This document shows, piece after piece, positions 23,318 through 34,385 of a stretch of 64,000 nt of DNA. This stretch comes from Lagopus muta (lineage: Eukaryota > Chordata > Aves > Galliformes > Phasianidae). The position numbers and the translations under genes are program-made. The notes beneath the pieces are model-generated. The model searched no databases, had not been told where the DNA came from, and saw only the letters and a program-made list of their open reading frames with translations. Each line of letters opens with the position of its first letter. The stretch's first letter is position 1. The DNA lies in the NCBI RefSeq assembly GCF_023343835.1, contig NC_064437.1, positions 27,751,001 to 27,815,000 on the forward strand. Direction: 5' to 3'.

Positions 23318-25232
23318 TAGAATATAAAACTATTCATATTCTAGACATCTTAATTTTCCATGTGTATTCACACCCATTCTGTGAAGTTCCTCTGGTTAAT
23401 ACTCCTCTATTCTGTGAGATCCTCTGATTAATACTATTGCCTGCTACCAGTGCATGCCAACAGCTCTTTTACAAAATTCAATTGTCTTTCTCCTTACTTC
23501 ATTGGAAGTCATACCTCAAATATGACATACTCATTCAATTCTGTTTTGTATGTCCTGGTCTTCCTTAGTTCACTCTTATTAACTAACTGCCAAACAACTT
23601 GTAATGGAGCACAGCATAGAAATCCTTTCAAAAGTTCCAAATCGATTGTTCATGATCGCTAATAAATTTCGTAAGTAATGCAGTACAAAGGCAACGATTT
23701 AGATTTTGCCTAATTTAATGAGACGCACATTTCCGTAGAGCAAGTGAACTCATAAACATCACTGCACTGGTGTAACTGTACAGTTTTCACCACTGCAGTC
23801 GGAGACTGGTCAGTGCTATTTTACACAGCACTGTACCATACTCCCTCTGCATTCAAGAGGAAAATGCCACATGCAGTCTGTTGTGCTATTCATTTTCTTC
23901 AGAGATGCTGCTTTCCTGAAAGAAGAAAGATATATCCATTCTCACATCAAGCAGTCTCATGAGAAGGCTCACTGTTTGAAAGGAATGATTTACACTGAGG
24001 AATAAAGAAGTATATTACAAACCAATGTGTATTATTTGCAGATGACATTAATCATCTAAAACAAATTCAAGGCAGCCTTTTTGTACTACTGTGTATCTCT
24101 ACATGAGACATGATGCACAGAACATACTGAAGGAGGTCCTACAGAATTTCTGACAGAAATAATGACATGAATGAATTCCTATATGTTTCCCATCCAGTTG
24201 TAGCTAAGGAATATGACTTAAGCAAGTGCTGCTAGTTTTTACCTATAAAATTGTGAACAGGAATGGAGAACAAAGTGTAATTTGACTGGAGAGAAAATAA
24301 AAGCCACTAAGGATAAAGTAAATATAACCTATATGTAGTACAACCACCTTTTCTATGAACAAAAACATTAACTTCTTTACAGCTGCAACAGTTTATCATT
24401 TAAGTCTTCTTGTAACCCTACTGTCCCATGGATTTAAGAACAAGTTACAGCTTACAATTCCACCCATCACTAGCATCATCGACAAAAGAAACTCTCTTAG
24501 TTGACATATAGCTGAAAGTAAAAACAATTATGCTCCAAAGACACGTTCTGGAAAACATCATTATTTTGTAGTGCTCAACAGAACAGTGCTGTACAAACGA
24601 GAAATGAAAAAAAGGTCATTGCAATGAAACACCTAAAAATGAAATAATGAACTAAAATACCTATTTACATTTGGTAAAACACAACCATATTATCTTACAC
24701 TACATGAGAATAATCATCAGGATCCTACATCTCTTGCAATCTATCTGCAACAGCAAATATGCATTATGTTACACCAATTGACAATAGTTTTATTGGAATT
24801 CGTATCACCCCAAAAGTTGATTCAGTTCTTCCACACATAAAAGAAAAATATCAGGGATATTTTTGATGAAGTTACATAGATGACCTGTGGTAACTTTCTG
24901 CTCTTGAATATGTGAGAAGACACTACTTTATAATGAAAGGGTTCTTGATAAGTACTGAAAGGAAAATGCAAATAGGTAACTTCTCTGAATGAATGACCAG
25001 AGCACAACACAAAGGGTTTGACTAAAGAAAAACATATGCAAGCGAAAAAAAAAAGGAGAGGAGTTGGAAATATGGGAGTAAAATAATGTGTTGGACAAAA
25101 CCAAAACTATATAGGAAGAAGAAAGGAGCAGAACCATACAGTGATTCAGTGTGGAAGAAAATAGAACGTATCCCAAGTCCAACTTTGCTCAGAAAAAGAT
25201 CAACAGAGCAGGCTGCTTAGGGCTCTGCCCAA
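23318..25232. other. Unique AT-rich sequence
   Basis: No gene or recognised repeat. Frames at 24822-25182 on the minus strand are Ser/Leu/Phe-rich without domain support. Confidence 0.5.
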
Positions 25233-25309
25233 TTGCATTGGGTTGAGTTTGGCTGGCCACCAGATGCCTATCCATACTGCTGGTAAAGACAGGGAGATCA
25301 CTTATCCAG
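25233..25309 (-). mobile_element. Older LTR fragment, left half, interrupted by a younger LTR
   Basis: 'tgcattgggttgagtttgg' and 'gccaccagatgcctatcc', followed by 'gacagggagatcac', match the terminal region of the avian LTR family at 60803-61757, with an internal deletion. The sequence breaks at 25309. It resumes at 25844 with 'tccaattaccttgggcaaaa', exactly the words expected next in this family. Confidence 0.68.
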
Positions 25310-25843
25310 TTTCCTGATTTCAGCTAGGACAGAGTTATTTTCTTCATAGTGTCTGCTAGGATGCTGTGTTTTGGCTTTAGGAGAAAAACAGTGTTGATAA
25401 CACACTTAAGTTGCTGAGCAATGCTGTACAGAACCAAGGATGTTTCAGTTTCTCAGCTTCCCATTCTTTCCTGCCAGTGAGGGGGTGAGGATGCACAAAG
25501 AGCTGTGAGGAGACAGAACCAGGACAGTTACTCTAAACTGGCCACAGGGATATACCACCACATATGGCATTGTGTGAAAAAAACTATAAAGCTTACAGGA
25601 GTTGCTGGGGGGGGCAGCCACTGCTCAGGGACTGGCTGGGCATTGCTCAGCAGGAGGTGAGCAATTGCTTGTGAATCACTTGTACATATTTATATAAAAT
25701 TATCTTTACTATTATTTCTCTCTTCATTTTCATGTAAGTAAATAGTTTTTATCTCAACCCACAAGTTCTACGTTTTTTTTCCCCAATTCTTACCCTCACC
25801 TCATTGGGAGGTGTTTAACTGCCTGCTGGGTTAAATCACAACA
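25310..25843 (+). mobile_element. Solo ERVL-type LTR, complete, about 534 bp
   Basis: This matches the common avian ERVL LTR over its whole length. It begins near 'ttcctgatttcagctaggac' (canonical start TGTCCTG, first G changed). The body has 'atgctgtgttttggctttag', 'ctggccacagggatatacca' and 'catatggc'. It continues with 'tatctcaacccacaag' and ends 'gggttaaatcacaaca'. The flanking five-base words are TCCAG (25305-25309) and TCCAA (25844-25848), a target-site duplication with one mismatch. No internal retroviral sequence or partner LTR adjoins it. It therefore most likely arose by recombination between two LTRs. It carries no protein-coding gene. Confidence 0.85.
25585..25590 (+). promoter_or_regulatory. 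Candidate TATA box of the solo LTR
   Basis: TATAAA occurs at the place in this LTR family where the core promoter normally lies, about 275 bases from the LTR start and downstream of the 'catatggc' word. Whether it is still active cannot be told from sequence. Confidence 0.4.
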
Positions 25844-25870
25844 TCCAATTACCTTGGGCAAAAGGGAGTG
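25844..25870 (-). mobile_element. Older LTR fragment, right half
   Basis: It begins with the duplicated target word and continues 'tccaattaccttgggcaaaa', completing the fragment at 25233-25309. Similarity to the family fades soon after 25870. Confidence 0.55.
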
Positions 25871-25969
25871 AACAGTTGCCACTGACAGCCAATACACCAG
25901 TCACAGTATTTCCTACAATTTGTTCTAATGCTTCGTTTTCCTGCTAGTTACTTTTTTTCTGCCATGATA

Positions 25970-26835
25970 TAGGGAGTGAGGGCAAAAGTGGATGCACTCT
26001 CCCAGTTTAATGACAGCCCCAAGTGCTGTTGATTTTCTTTGCTGCTAGATCACACCACAGACACACGTTTAGTCAGTATCTGCCAGGAGCCCTCGGGTCC
26101 TTTTCAGCAAACTGCCCAGCCAGTCAATCACCAGCTTGTTTCAAACTTCATGAGATCCCTCTTGGCTCATTCCTACATCCTGGTCCTTGCTTCATATGCC
26201 AGAAGCAAGCTGTGTTCATAGACTGCCCAGCAGACTGAGGCTGTATCTCATTAGATCATTCCTTTATTCTTTTCTGAGACAGGTGTACCACTTAGCTTTC
26301 TCAGTCATCTTGGAGAATCTCGGTACCATCAGAGAGTCAACAGCAGTAGTCTTCCTTGCAGTGCTTGGATGCAGCCCATCTGGCGTCAGAGACTTGTGTG
26401 GGCTCCTGAAGAGATCTCAGCCTGCACAGATCCTCTTCCACTGCTGGTAGCTCCTCTGCTCCTGAACTTTTTCTCAAGGCATGTAAGTGTGAGAGACCTT
26501 GCCAGTGAGGGCCAAAGCATTTACTGCCTCTGTCTTCTCTAAGTCTGCTGTCACTAATTCATGCTTCCCATTTGGCAGCAAGCCCATATTTTCTTTGTTC
26601 ATCCTTCTACAGCTCATGAAGCATTAATCACAATTCTTCTTGCCTTTGAGTCTCTTGCAGGTCTCAACTGTAGCTGACCTCTGTTTTCTTCTAGCATTAT
26701 CCCTACATGTCCACAACAGTATTTCTATGTTCTTCCTACATGACCTGTCCTACTAATTCTTGTTCATCTTCTTATTGCAGTGGAGCTTATAAGTTTCCTG
26801 CTCAGTCAGCCCAGCCTCCTAACGCATCTATATGA
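25970..26835 (-). mobile_element. Old CR1 LINE, linker between endonuclease and reverse transcriptase, minus strand
   Basis: Read on the minus strand, the order is: the CR1 inter-domain linker (about 26830-26500, with 'gtcatgtaggaagaacatag', 'ggtcagctacagttgagacc' and 'ccaaatgggaagcatgaat'), then the 'gatgggctgcatccaag' site that starts the reverse-transcriptase domain (about 26375). After a large internal deletion comes the later ORF2 region near 26090-25980 ('gctgaaaaggacccgaggg', 'gcagcaaagaaaatcaacag'). The frame is destroyed. The plus-strand frames at 26023-26450 are antisense. It lies just beyond the nested LTR pair. Confidence 0.7.
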
Positions 26836-29800
26836 TTGGCTGAGTACTGAGATGCAGCAAAGATGCAGGGAAACAAAAACAGGTTTTTAAGGACATTTGG
26901 TAAGGAGTTTCCTATGTCTAAAACTGCAAATTATTTTTTGCTGGAATACACTCTTTCAGCCTCTTTTCTTAAAGTGCAAAAATAATTAATTTTAGAGATT
27001 AACTAAAGATTGAGATCCCACAAGGTAAGTTTCAGCAAACAGTGGATCTTTTCTAATCTATCAAATATTGCTGAACCTCCTTGATTTTGCAATATGTTTC
27101 CAAAAGCCACTGTACTCAATGGCTGAGATGTTAGCAAATTATGAGGTGGCAATGATAACTTTAACAGAGACGCAGACAACAAGCTGAAGAATGACAATCC
27201 CTACTCATACTTTTAATATCGATGAAACCTGGAAACAGTAAGGATCTTCATTTTGTTTTTCAGTCAGAAGGATATGTGGACACTTTTTGAAGCCCATCAT
27301 TCAGTTATCCATCAAGCTACACTACGTAGAGTTGTCAGACAAAGCATGCAATGACTCAACTATTCAAAAACACAGATGTTAATGTCTCTTGACAAGGAAA
27401 TATTTTCTTATCACAAAACTATGAGATGCCTTTAGGGCTGTTATGGAGATATAAACAACATCCATCAAACTTGATTCCTTTTTCATCTTAGGAGGAGCTG
27501 CATGGGTTGTTCTCCTTTCAGTTCAGCATCTCTAGAATTGCTATATGTTATTTCTTGATTTACAGTAGGGCAGGAGTATATAATTGCAAAGAAAAAACAA
27601 CACCTAAACAATAATAATTAAAATTTGGAAAAAACCTGTTGAAATGGCCCACCTACTGAAATTCGGGAGTAGCTGAAGCTTATAAACTAAGTGTGGAGTT
27701 TTTCAAAAAGATTTGCTCAAGTTTCACTGCAGTTTATTAGTCTTAGTAATGCTCACTTACATAGCCAGGGAGTACTTTTTTTCTTTTGTATTAAAATCAG
27801 TGGCTAAAGTCTAAAACTTGATTTTTATGGAGGGGCTCAGGGGAAAAAAAAGAAAGAAAAAACAACAAAAAAGAATTTTTAGAATTAAAGACCTAAGAAT
27901 CAGTTATATTTTGCATCCAATATTGGAGCTACTGAATTCTTATGAATAAGTCAGTGAAATGTAACAGCTTGAGATTCAGAGGAAATCAGTCTACAGTTTT
28001 ATTTTGCTTTGTTTTGAATAGCTACCAATTTATGATTGACTGTGACCAAGCAAGTTTTGTGTCTCAGTTTTATCAGCTGAACACAGTGAATGGGGTAATT
28101 CATCATGATGCATTATTAGGGTAACACTGAACGTTTTAGGGACAGATTTATAAATATTTTGCTTCCCTGTTTGTAAGCCAGGAAGTAGACAAACTCATCT
28201 AAGATGTTACCAGTCACCTTTCAGAACACTACTGGCAATAATCAGCATTGTCCTGCTTCCTACGTCATACAGTAAAGCTCTCCATAGAGCCATAAAAAGA
28301 AATTACTGCCCCCCCGCTATTACTGACATTAAAACAATGAAAGCGTTCTGCTGTTGCACTTGAACTAAAATTTCCTTCAGTGTGCCTTTGCTGTCAGTCA
28401 CACCTTCAGAAGCAGTGTAGCTAAAAGCTAAGCCTGTACCATTTGGGAATGTCGCTCTTCAATCTCCACACAAGGCAGATGAATGACATGTTTGAGAGGC
28501 TGTCACTGTAATACTAATAATGACTTAATGTGTTTTGCCTTCAACAAGGTACTTAGAAGCATTTTGAAGAGGAAAAGAAAATTTGCAAAAGAAAACGCAG
28601 TCTTCTTTTTAGATTTTAATTACCTTGCATGCAGTGTCCTCCTTTGGAGGCATACCCTTGGATTTTTATTTCTGACTGTAAGAAATTTCAATAGATTTCA
28701 TCTCTGTTCTGCTTACAGCCACGGTTCACATTAAATCAGTCTCTGAAAGAAGGCATTTTTCAGTATCCGAGGCACTAAAAAAGTTGACTTTTCTTCACCA
28801 ACACCTCAGTACACTTTAATGCCTTTGTGAAAAAGTGAGAAGAACATTTAACTTCGGAAATGTTTTCTACTAATTGATGATAGAAGAAGGAAGTTAAAAT
28901 CTCAGCAACAGTGAAGCAACATGATCCAGATGTCATTTAGTGTGAAATTTATTCTAAAATTAGCTTCTAACTTCCTCCCACAGTATCTTTACCAAGATGT
29001 TCACAACAGATGTGGGTATCTTCACTGAGATTACTCCTGCTTTATCCTCTGAGCTCTGAACAGATCTCACTTTTAGATTTTGGCTTAGCATTTCTTAAGG
29101 CTATGTATTACTGTCCTTTGCAGGGATGTAACAGGCAAAGCAGATGTTTCATTGTGTTTAGGTGTCCATCTCTCATTGCTGCCCCTTCCAAAAAAACCCA
29201 AAAAATAACCAAAGTGCCAACCAACACAAGCAAACAAGCAACAACAAAAAACAAAACGCCATCCAATATAATAAAAAACCACCACCCTATTCCTAAAGAT
29301 AAAATTCTAGTTTTCTTTGAAGCTGTCTTATTACTGCCTATGGAGCAGCGCAAGCTAACAAAAGAGCACAGTGGCTTTTTAAAGAGAATCAGGTTTATTA
29401 GATGTCACGTTATCTTATAGCTGCTTAGTGAGTAATAAATGCAATGTGCTCATGCAAGACTTAACAAATGATCACATGGAATTGAGTATGTGACAGTGAG
29501 TGAAAGGCAGACACAGCACAAGTGAACTATGACAGGCATGCAATAGCAAGCAACTAATCCAGAACAACATATGCAGGATTAACTGTAGTTCAATTATCTG
29601 CATTAAAGTGACCCCTAGGAACAACTGAGAGAGGCACAATATTAAAATCAAAAGAAATGACCATATGTGGCTGTTGGAAAATATTAAGCCTATTTAGACA
29701 GTAAGAAATGAGCATCTAGGTTATTACAATAAGTGTGCTTTGCTAATAGATTTTCTTGGTAGGATTTTGCTTATGCTAAGTTACCCTTCCTGAAGAGGAA

Positions 29801-30272
29801 GAATTTTTGTCTTCCCTGATTTGATAACAGTTATTATGTAAAGGGTAATAAAACAGTATAACTCTATTGAATAATACAGAGTATAAATTAGCTCCTGGTA
29901 TTTTTTATATATTCCGCTATATTTCCTATATATTCTTATATTTTTATTACTCCTATAAAACAAATGCATCAGTAAGGATGCATTCAAATCCTTGTTTTTG
30001 TATTGTGACCAATACAAATGCAAAATATAGGAAAACAAGACAGAAATTAAGACCATGAATAATTTGTTTTTCTTTTTAAATTTTTTCAGTGTGTTATTAT
30101 TCTAATGATTTTACTATGTCCAATTTAATAATCATTCACACAGTTCAAGAAGTAGCTTGTCTTTAGCCAGTGTTTACAATCTCTGAGTTCATAATCACAT
30201 GACGAGGCTGTGTTGGGGATATAAAACACACTTGTTCTTAAACGTAAAGACATTTAACGAGCAATGCACTGA
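26836..30272. other. Unique AT-rich sequence
   Basis: No gene identified. An A/C-rich, pyrimidine-poor tract spans about 29186-29262 and accounts for most of the frames at 29010-29420 and their antisense. Positions 28290-28740 have moderate complexity, an 83-codon plus frame (28483-28734) and no recognised repeat. This part could be tested as conserved noncoding DNA. Confidence 0.45.
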
Positions 30273-30522
30273 TGTCCTAATTTCAGCTGGATCAGAGCTG
30301 ATTTTCTTCACAGAGTGTGGTATGATGCTGTGTTTTGGCTTTAGGAGAAAAAACGTCAGTAACACACCATTGTTTTAGTTGTTGCTGCACAGAGTTTTTC
30401 AGCTTCTCATCCTGTCCTGCCTGCTGAGGGGGCACCGGGATTTGGGAGGGGACAAAACCAGGACAGCTACTCTACACTGGCCACAGGGATATTCCATCCC
30501 ATATGGCAATGTCAGCACTCAT
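30273..30522 (+). mobile_element. ERVL-type LTR, 5' portion, truncated
   Basis: This is the same family and orientation as 25310-25843. It starts with the canonical 'tgtcctaatttcagctgg' and contains 'atgctgtgttttggctttag', 'taacacaccattgttttagt', 'aaccaggacagctactctac' and 'ctggccacagggatattcca'. It ends soon after the 'catatggcaatgtcagcac' word near 30522, so the promoter-distal half is missing. No target duplication can be assigned. Confidence 0.82.
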
Positions 30523-32502
30523 CATGAGAGCAGCTGCATCAGGCACCCTAACCTGGTGCTCCATGCAACCCCTACTGCCAGTTCTGTCTACCAAAAGTAA
30601 TCCCAAAGGGCTCACTTCCCATGATAGTTACAAGACAGTAGGATCTCTTATCAGAAATTAACCTTTGCACACTTCATATAGACTTCTTCTGTCCTTGGCT
30701 CCCAGATGGCTTTAACTGTAATGCCTTCACACTTTCCTGCTGGCTACATCAGACCATTCCTCCATCACAAATAAACACTGTTGAGTAGTGACAAGTTTAA
30801 ATTCTCCTTCAAATGAAACTGTTTTTTTCCAAGTTTTTTCCCCTTGCATTCTGCTTGCTTCGGTACAAGTCCTGCTGCCACCATGTTTGGTTTCCATCTG
30901 ACCCTGTATTAAATCAATGAAATACATTGCTTTCTTCTTTTGTTTTGTTTTCCTGTGGTAGTTTTCTAGTAGATTAGTAATCTAGATTAGTTTGCTAAGA
31001 ATTGAAGTAAATACTACAGACAGGAAAATAGAAATATGTTACATGCACAAATCCTATTGTGAGCAAAAGGGAACATACCCATGTGTGTCATTTGTCCTCG
31101 AACACAGGCACCTGTGACGTGGTGAGGGGTGCTGCAGGACCTGATAGCACAGCAATAAGCCACCTAATCGCAGTTCACATCATTGGTTCATTTTTTCTTC
31201 TCTCCTCTGGGAGGTAGCTCAGTAGTTATAACTAAATAAGGATTGTCTGTTCTACAGATAGGTTTTAACTCCTACCTATTAATTTCTCCTTTGAAGTAGA
31301 GGTATAAATTCTCCCAGCCCACTCCAGTGCAAAGTCAAATAATCTATGCTAAACCACTGCTTGTAGTAATGTCTGCTGATGTGTATGGCTTGAGAGAAAC
31401 TAGGGATTTTTGTCATAGTATAGTACATGACAACTAAAAGACAACTTTGGAGTTTATGCGAACCTAAAATTCTAAATATGGCATTTTAGGACCAAAGACA
31501 TGGTTCTGTTAAAGGTTATTATTGTATATGGCTAAATTATCAGCCAAATAAAAGCGTAGGGAAGGCACAAGGCGGAATCAAGTTGACCTGAGCCAGTACT
31601 AGCCAGTGAGACCCAATGACCAAAGGAAAATGAGAGATACCACAGATTCAAAGCTGCTAGACATCCAAACAATGCACTAGGTGAGTAAATATATGCACAC
31701 TTACTATTTTCTGAAGTATTCATTATGCTAATGAGATAGAAAAGTTTATCTATATTCATCTATAGCTAAGAGGAATCAGTTTGGTACATAACAAAAAAGA
31801 CCACTGACTAAAGTAACAATTTTCTGAAAATGTTTAAGCTGGGAGACCTGAATGACATTCAGGTTCTTCTGCTGCAAAAACCTTGCTCATGTACATGCTA
31901 AGAAAGAAATAAGCAAAATGCTCTTTACTAAGTAGACAGTGATCTTGAGTGTTTTGAAATTATTGCAATAAGTGATATTAATTTTGCGTGGTTTGTGTTT
32001 CTGCTCTGAGCAGGTGGATGACATACTGCATGTGTGTTAGTGCACATGTACATGTATGGGTATATAACAGAAAATTTATACTACACGAAGCAGATGTACA
32101 AGTTAATTCCTGCATGTTTACAAGAATTCTACAAAATAAAATTCTACCATAGCAGCAGGAGTTCCTTTAAATACACATTCTAAAAGGCATGCATGGTTAA
32201 TTTTAGGCAGAAGCATTAAACCTCCTTATGGAAACAGAATTAGTAATTACTAGGAAATAGTGAAGAGTGTGAGATTCTTTTTATCATTCTATCCAAAATC
32301 CATTAACAGCTTAAGCTTTTCAAAATTCTAAGTAATTAAAATAGTTCAATAAGCAATGAAGTCTGTATGCATTAAATAGAACTGCATCTGTTTTCTACAA
32401 ATCTTAATGAATAGACTCCAAAAACTAAAAATGGGACAGGAGAGGGAGAGGAAAGGGAAAGGAGAGGGAGAAGAGAGAAGGCCTGGATGGCCACATATTT
32501 CC
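30523..32502. other. Unique sequence
   Basis: Nothing is recognised apart from a purine-rich GGGAGA-like stretch at about 32433-32482. Short frames have no support. Confidence 0.5.
32433..32482 (+). repeat. Purine-rich GGGAGA-type simple repeat
   Basis: A degenerate array of GGGAGAGGAAAG-like units, purine-only over most of 50 bases. It lies just 5' of the next CR1 fragment. Confidence 0.8.
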
Positions 32503-32762
32503 CTTGGTGAAGTCCCTGGTGATGGAAGAAAGGCAGAGTAGGGTAGAAAGGATGACCCAGGGAACTACTGACCTGTCAGCCTTGGTGCTGAGGAAGATCA
32601 TGGAGCAGATCCCCATGAGAGCTCTACTAAGGTTCTGCTAAGGGAGAGAGGGAGGTGATATAGGATAACCAGCATGGCTTCACAAAGGGCTGGTCCAGCC
32701 TGATAACATAACTGTGTCAGTGGATATGGGAAGAAGGACTGATGTAATCTGTCTGGTACCAT
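32503..32762 (+). mobile_element. CR1 LINE fragment, N-terminal reverse-transcriptase region
   Basis: The plus strand matches the early reverse-transcriptase region. It has 'gtccctggtgatggaagaaa', 'aactactgacctgtcagcct' (the NYRPVSL area), 'aagatcatggagcagatcc' and 'accagcatggcttcacaaag'. It stops at the motif A region near 32760. Both ends are lost, so this is an internal fragment without tail. Confidence 0.78.
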
Positions 32763-34124
32763 GAAATCATAGGCTTTACTATTCAAAATTTATCTTATTA
32801 AGATTTGTCATGATCTGGCTTATTTGTTCTGAGATCCCTGCAAGTACTATTCTGACAGGCTGACAAAGGAAATCATCAAAGACAGGTAGAACTATAAAAA
32901 AGAAAATGCAAAGAAAAATGTAATTTTAAGTGAGAAATCTTAAAAATTCAAATAATCTATGTGCTTTACTCACAGCCCATATAATGAAAGTCCTTAAAAT
33001 GAAAGAAACATTTTAATTATACTACATATAAAACATATCATTGGATTAGGAATTTTTTCAGTGCAATCTAATGATACAAAGAAAATAACCCATTCCAAAC
33101 ATCTACATGAACTTTTGAAATTACAATGATGAAATAAGTTAATGTACAAGTATTTATAACTAACACATACCAATAACAAGCATTTATTCCATGTAGAATT
33201 GATTTGTAACTATAGGGCTGTACTGGATGTTCCAGGCCTAAAAACAATGTTATCAATGGTCATTTACTGCTCTACCATAGGAATGTAACCCTTCGAGATG
33301 AGCAAAACAGCTTTAAAGGTGACAAAGATGTATACATGGTATGTAAAACACAGGATTTAGAGTATATCTGGATATAAGGTGAATTTGTAGATCAGTGGAG
33401 GAAGAACTAGGTACAGAATTTGTCAGAAGACAATTCAGGATACTCATGATTTGTCTCATGATACTCATGACAGAATCTTCTGTCTTCCTCCCGACAGATT
33501 AAGCCATCAGCTTTGGGACTCAGCAAGGCAGTGAGTAGATGAGCCCACAATTAATTAAGAGCATTCATGTAAACCAAGAGTTAACTCTCTCCCACCTAAT
33601 TACCCAACAGTCCTATAGCAAAACGTAAGTTAGATAAGGTCTTTTATGTTGCAAAATGCAGAGGGATCCATGATCTTGCAGGCCATGTTCATGTCTTACT
33701 ATGGCATAAAAGCACTGCACACATTTTGTGATGGACATGTATTATCTCTCACTCCATGTGCATTCTCCCTAACACATGATGGAAACTGGAGACTGGATGG
33801 ATGAATTTCTATAGCAGGCTATTTGGTCATTCTGGCCTAAATGTTGAGAAAAAATAATATAGAATTTTACTTAGATAATGAAATATTTTTTAATACTTTT
33901 TCTTTCTTTCTTCCACTCACCAGTTAAGGCTAAGTTAAAAAAAGTTAAGCTGTTTGTATGTTTTACAGCATTTCTGGTTCACTACAGTTACTGAGGAAAA
34001 GTAGCACTGGTAGTCCACACCACATGGGAACCCAAATTTTGAGTACACTTACAGGAGTAGTCAGGAGCAGTTTCAGCTCAGAGAGCAGCCAATATACTTC
34101 CAAGTAAACAACATGGATATAGTA
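32763..34124. other. Unique AT-rich sequence
   Basis: No gene or repeat is seen. 33430-33475 has a short duplicated GATACTCATGA word. Frames at 32994-33256 on the minus strand are unsupported. Confidence 0.5.
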
Positions 34125-34385
34125 AGATGGAATAGAAAAGTGTACAATAGAACATCTCAGTGGCCTACAAAGATTGTCAAGTCAATCTATCCACCCTCTT
34201 CAGGACTAACCACAAGTTAAGACATCCTAATGGCTCATAAAACTGACAAACCATGGGGCATCAACCACCTCCTGAGGAAGCATTTCCAGTGTCTGATCAC
34301 CCTCACATTAAAGAATTTCTTTTCCTGGTTTCAGTCTGAACCTCCTCTGGCGCAGCTCGATGCCACTGTGCCTTTCTTAATGGAA
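34125..34385 (-). mobile_element. CR1 LINE 3' fragment, minus strand
   Basis: It contains the 3' UTR and last ORF2 codons of the subfamily with a GAATAG-type tail ('gatggaatagaaaag' at the 3' end). Further matches are 'atggggcatcaaccacctcc', 'catttccagtgtctgatcac', 'cctcacattaaagaatttct' and 'ctgaacctcctctggcgcag'. It shares this 3' UTR type with the copy at 43677-44350. Diverged. Confidence 0.8.

Noticed and set aside
29010..29420. A 136-codon plus frame as a gene
   Set aside because: Its middle is a low-complexity Lys/Thr/Asn stretch from an A/C-rich tract, with no domain, and the opposite strand is equally open.
25310..30522. An intact provirus between the two ERVL LTRs
   Set aside because: The second LTR is truncated, the interval contains an opposite-strand CR1 and unique DNA, and no retroviral gene motif is visible.
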